Source: Riptortus pedestris (lineage: Eukaryota > Arthropoda > Insecta > Hemiptera > Alydidae). Taken from it: a stretch of 64,000 nt of DNA. This document shows, in pieces, positions 60,836-64,000 of the stretch. A model generated the notes under the pieces. The model did no database searches. It was not told the origin of the DNA and saw nothing but the letters and a program-made list of their open reading frames with translations. The position numbers were made by a program, and so were the translations under genes. The DNA is taken from contig CM032230.1 in the NCBI GenBank assembly GCA_019009955.1, positions 101,588,001 to 101,652,000 on the forward strand, given 5' to 3'. Positions within the stretch are counted from its first letter, which is position 1; every line of letters starts with the position of its first letter.

Positions 60836-62240
60836 GTCCGTCACGCAGGGGCTGCGTAAACTAAGCAGATTTCCCACGTGAAGTTTTACAATAGAGAAAT
60901 TTCACAAGAGCCGAGCCAGTCAAGGAAACGGCCGAACTAGCTTTTGGCGGGAAAGTAACTCTCGTCCGTTAGGCTCCGAGATTAAATTAAAAACAATTCA
61001 ATCTCAAAAAAACAACAAGAACACAAAAGATGGACTTACCTCTAATGATAGCAGCGCTCTCAACACTTATTACACCAACACTAAATAGTACCACAGAATA
61101 TCTATTATTTGTAAGACTTAATACTGCGGTGAATATTAAGTAAGCAAATAAAAGGCAAGTCAAATGGTAAGAACCTTCCTGATAGCAAATAGTCTGAGTT
61201 GTAAACAATCAGGTTAGCCAGCTTTTGCCGGAAATAAAAGCAATCACGGAAATATATTTGAATATTTATAAATTTTATTCATAACTATTTATTATATCTA
61301 GTACTGTAATTAATAATAAACCAGAATAATTTTAATCACAACTATTCCAAATTTAGGAATCCGGGAAGAAAACAGAAAGGGTTACAAAATACGATTCAGA
61401 CGGTTATGAGATTTTCACATGATTAAGGAACAAGCAGGTTATCCAGCGAAGGTTTATAATAGATAAATATACATAAAGGTAACACTTCCGTGAATATTAG
61501 TGAATAATTACAAACGGCATTGAGAAATCTTTCAGTGAATTTACAATATAAGTTAATAGTCCCTACAATGTAAAACGGCTGGATTGTAAACAAACAGGTT
61601 AGCCAACCTTGTAGCGCAGTATCAATAGATAGACCGGACAAACAAACAATTAAAGAAATATATCTGAATATAAAATATTAATTTTATTGGAAACTATTTT
61701 CTATAGTTAGTGGAGTAATTTGAAATGAATCAAAATAATTTCTCTATCTCAATCACTCAGATTTTTGTAGTCCTAGAAAAAAGGGGGAGGGGGGGGGGTG
61801 AGAACAGAACGTATTTGTTTGTACCTCGTAGAATAAAGCTTTGTTGAAACCAATATTTTGTATTTAACCTAATAATGAGGTGGTTCATGAGATATCAGCT
61901 TATTATTAATATGTCCCTAGTAGGAGTGGGGGTTTACTGAAAGCGGAACTCATTACAAAAAATACAAATATCTCGGTTAATACTCATTATACGGAAAATA
62001 TGTATAGAACAATATTTATAGTAAATGTAATTTTCAATAAGATTGATTCTATACAATTTTTCGATCCGACGTATAGTAACGGAGATATTTCGAATTTTCG
62101 AAAATCCTCCCCTCTTACCCCCCCTCCCTCTGGTCCGATTTCAGCCGTTAACGAACTTGATCTTTCTTTTTACATAAAACGACTAAATTTCGAGTTTCGT
62201 AACGATCAAACAAAAATTGCGACCGCTAGAGCGGTAACAG

Positions 62241-62300
<60 letters not shown>

Positions 62301-62425
62301 TTTTGAACGGACCTCATTTTCGTCATCTACTAAGTAGGATCGATGGACATTTGAAGAAAAATGTCGAAAATTCCGTCATGAGTACAACCTCAATAGCTGA
62401 TTTCCCTTAAGGGAAATCTGCTAAA
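60836..62425 (-). mobile_element. Large HINE-like element with cargo, nested in another HINE
   Basis: Minus-strand element of 1590 bp. Its 3' end is at 60836 (GTCCGTCACGCAGGGGCTGC, then subterminal AGCAGATTTCCC), with the tail variant to about 60985. About 900 bp of foreign sequence follows (60990-61900). Then come a right arm from GTGGGGGTTTACTGAAAG, the (TA)n tract at 62246-62297, and a left arm ending in GATTTCCCTTAAGGGAAATC. The 5' end is at 62425. Both ends are intact, so the cargo most likely moved with the element, although later insertion is possible. Confidence 0.82.
61020..61790. repeat. Cargo: tandem duplication, 2 x about 376 bp
   Basis: GTTGTAAACAATCAGGTTAG (61197) and GATTGTAAACAAACAGGTTAG (61573) start similar stretches with AGAAATATATTTGAATAT-type and AATTTTATT..AACTATTT blocks. 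The GGTGAATATTAAGTAAG block at 61130 also has its partner near 61492. The units are diverged (many substitutions), so the duplication is old. A G-run at 61783-61798 ends the second unit. Confidence 0.75.
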
Positions 62426-62443
62426 AATGAGATGCGTTCAAAA

Positions 62444-62487
<44 letters not shown>

Positions 62488-62916
62488 CTGTTAACGCTCC
62501 AGCGGTCGCAATTTTTGTTTGATCGTTACCAAACTCGATATTTAAATGTTTTATGCAAAACGACAGATCAAGTTCGTTAATTGCTGAAATCGGGCCGTGA
62601 GAGGGGGGGGTTTAGAGGGGGGATTTTCGAAAATTCGAAATATCTCCGTTACCATACGTCGGATCAAACAATTGTATAGAACCAATGTTATTGTCAATTA
62701 AATTTACTATAAATATTGTTCTATACATGTATTCTCTATCTTGAATATTAACCGAGATATTTGCATTTTTATTAAATTTGTGCCGATAACGGACGACTGA
62801 ATTTCCCGCCAAAAGCTAGTCGGCCCTTTGCCGTTCGGCTCTCGTATGGAGATTTCTCTATTGTATAACTTCATGTGGGAAATCTGCTTAGTTTACGCAG
62901 CCCCTGCGTGACGGAC
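62426..62916 (+). mobile_element. HINE-like element, resumed part of the interrupted host copy
   Basis: Left-arm end, TA tract (62449-62483), right arm (GCTCCAGCGGTCGCAATTTT, GAGAGGGGGGGGTTTAGAGG, CGTCGGATCAAACAATTG), and the tail variant with TTTCCCGCCAAAAGC and GTTCGGCTCTCG. The end is GTGGGAAATCTGCTTAG, the perfect hairpin ACGCAG-CCC-CTGCGT and GACGGAC. The plus-strand copy starts at about 60768. Confidence 0.9.
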
Positions 62917-63179
62917 GTTTAATAATTGGCTGATAGGTGGCAGCACTGGCTGTTCCGAGCGCATGGACTGGACGGGGCATCCTGAAATATAGTATGGTCC
63001 TACTGGAGGCTAACAAAAACTGGTCCCCTTTAGACCTCTCACTTCTATCGCCCTCTAAATCATCACACCTAAAATACGTCATGTTTTTATTTAGCATTAT
63101 TCTCCATTTTCCAATGGAGTCCATTATCTCTAGTGAGCTACGCACCATCTCTTCTCTGTTCCTGCTGTATAATTAAAAA
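62917..63179. other. Unassigned DNA
   Basis: Overlapping frames of 79-86 codons on both strands (62888-63176) have no recognisable domain. The segment separates two HINE copies in opposite orientation, with their 3' ends facing each other. Confidence 0.4.
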
Positions 63180-63785
63180 GTCCGTCACGCAGGGACTGCG
63201 TTAACTAAGCAGATTTCCCATAGTCGCCACGTATTTGCAATTATCTCAAAAATTAAAAGTTAAATGAGAACAATATTTGGTACTTCAATAAAGGGTTTCA
63301 TAACATAATAGAATATTGTTAATATGAAATGAGTATGAGTGGGGCTTTACTGAAGACCGAAACCTAAATAAACGCAAATATCTCAGTTAATAATCAAGAT
63401 AGTGAAAAAATGTACATAACAACATTTCATTTGCAATAAGATTGGTTCTATACAATTTTTCGATTCAAAATAACGTAATAACGAGATATTAAGAATTTTC
63501 GAAATTCTCCCCATCTAAGCCCCCCCCCCCACCTTCCTCTGGTCCGATTTCAGCCGTAAACGATCTTGATCTTTCTTTTTGTATAAAACGATTATATATC
63601 AAGTTTGGTAACAATAAGACAAAAATTGCGACCGGGTATAACAGACAAATATATATACAGTTTTCAACGGATCTGATTTTCGTCATCTCCTGGGTGGGAT
63701 CGATGGCCATTTGAAGAAAAATTTCGAAAATCGTGTCTTCAGTACGATCTCAATAGCTGATTTCCCTTCAGGGAAATCTGCTAAA
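63180..63785 (-). mobile_element. HINE-like element, full length, short TA tract
   Basis: A 606-bp minus copy. The 3' end at 63180 is GTCCGTCACGCAGGGACTGC, then AGCAGATTTCCC. The tail variant has CTTTACTGAAGACCG. The right arm has a C-run and CCTCTGGTCCGATTTCAGCC. TA is only about 5 units (63648-63658). The left arm has GGATCGATGGCCATTTGAAG. The 5' end is TGATTTCCCTTCAGGGAAAT at 63785. The flanks are AAAAA and AAAA (T|T on the element's strand). The short TA tract makes it a good model for the ancestral form. Confidence 0.93.
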
Positions 63786-63867
63786 AATGTTGGGGGGGGA
63801 TTAAAACAAATTAACCTTCTTAAGATAATCTTATGCTTCAATTAGTGTATAAATTAAACAAGTTCAC

Positions 63868-63908
63868 CAGGATTCCTATTCTGTTCTCTTATTTTGCAGG
63901 TGAGTAAG
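63868..63908 (+). promoter_or_regulatory. Candidate recursive splice site (ratchet point)
   Basis: The pyrimidine-rich TTCCTATTCTGTTCTCTTAT leads into TTTGCAG|GTGAGTAAG, with the junction at 63899/63900. A strong 3' splice site is thus fused to a strong 5' splice site. A possible branch site (TAAATTAAAC) lies about 45 bp upstream. It lies in non-repeat sequence 114 bp past a HINE and pairs with the site at 10009/10010, about 54 kb upstream on the same strand. Confidence 0.45.
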
Positions 63909-64000
63909 TCAACCATCGTCTGTATAAATAACGAAAATTATTTGGCATAAATACTCATTATTATCTTATATTATTGTATTCTCTTATATTTTGTTAATTT

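Noticed and set aside
61030..61045. GAGGTAAGTCC on the minus strand as a 5' splice site
   Set aside because: A lone 5' splice-site match inside HINE cargo, with no adjoining 3' site or coding exon.

Overview
This is an AT-rich, gene-poor stretch of animal nuclear DNA, most likely arthropod. The order is a guess: no conserved host gene is present to fix it. I found no host protein-coding exon, rRNA, tRNA gene or CRISPR array. Almost everything recognisable is transposon sequence plus simple repeats. The open reading frames are short (about 60-250 codons) and match the chance level of AT-rich or low-complexity DNA, apart from relics of a non-LTR retrotransposon and a hAT transposase.

The dominant component is one family of roughly 600-bp non-autonomous elements, present in about twenty full or partial copies on both strands. 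The structure is fixed: a 5' terminal palindrome around AGCAGATTTCCC, a left arm of about 110 bp, a (TA)n microsatellite, a right arm of about 350 bp with a G-run, the inverted subterminal copy GGGAAATCTGCT, a short hairpin (ACGCAG-CCC-CTGCGT), and the terminus GACGGAC followed by T. These are the hallmarks of Helentron-associated elements (HINE/DINE-like). No Rep/helicase helper is present. Best copies are 45249-45862 (+), 63180-63785 (-) and 27951-28557 (-). The tails are modular, some copies carry two right arms in tandem, one carries about 900 bp of tandemly duplicated cargo, and several are joined as inverted pairs.

A second group is canonical Helitrons (5' TC, 3' hairpin plus CTAG, inserted between A and T) at 18624-19802 (-), 20574-22024 (+), 30464-30856 (+) and 51623-52886/53184 (+). 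Two of them carry arrays of a 298-bp monomer. Nesting gives a relative order: a Helitron sits in the TA tract of a HINE, a HINE sits in a Helitron, a HINE sits in another HINE, and a HINE splits a non-LTR retrotransposon.

Other elements: a broken LINE (endonuclease and RT domains, 44390-46550, minus strand) and two further LINE 3' fragments (about 36.0-36.3 kb and 50.0-50.3 kb); a hAT element with a ZBED5-like transposase C-terminus (47004-47980); a tRNA-derived SINE family; a Tc1/mariner-type MITE (9579-9793); two long-TIR elements (7293-7855 and 31802-32531); two near-perfect foldbacks (46.2 and 47.1 kb); and two pieces resembling Penelope-like element ends, one with a hammerhead-like core. 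A 680-bp CT tract lies at 17625-18304.

The most unusual non-transposon signal is a pair of juxtaposed 3'/5' splice sites on the plus strand: a pyrimidine tract followed by CAG|GTAAGT at 10009/10010 and CAG|GTGAGTAAG at 63899/63900. These match recursive-splicing ratchet points and suggest that the window lies inside a very long intron of a plus-strand gene.
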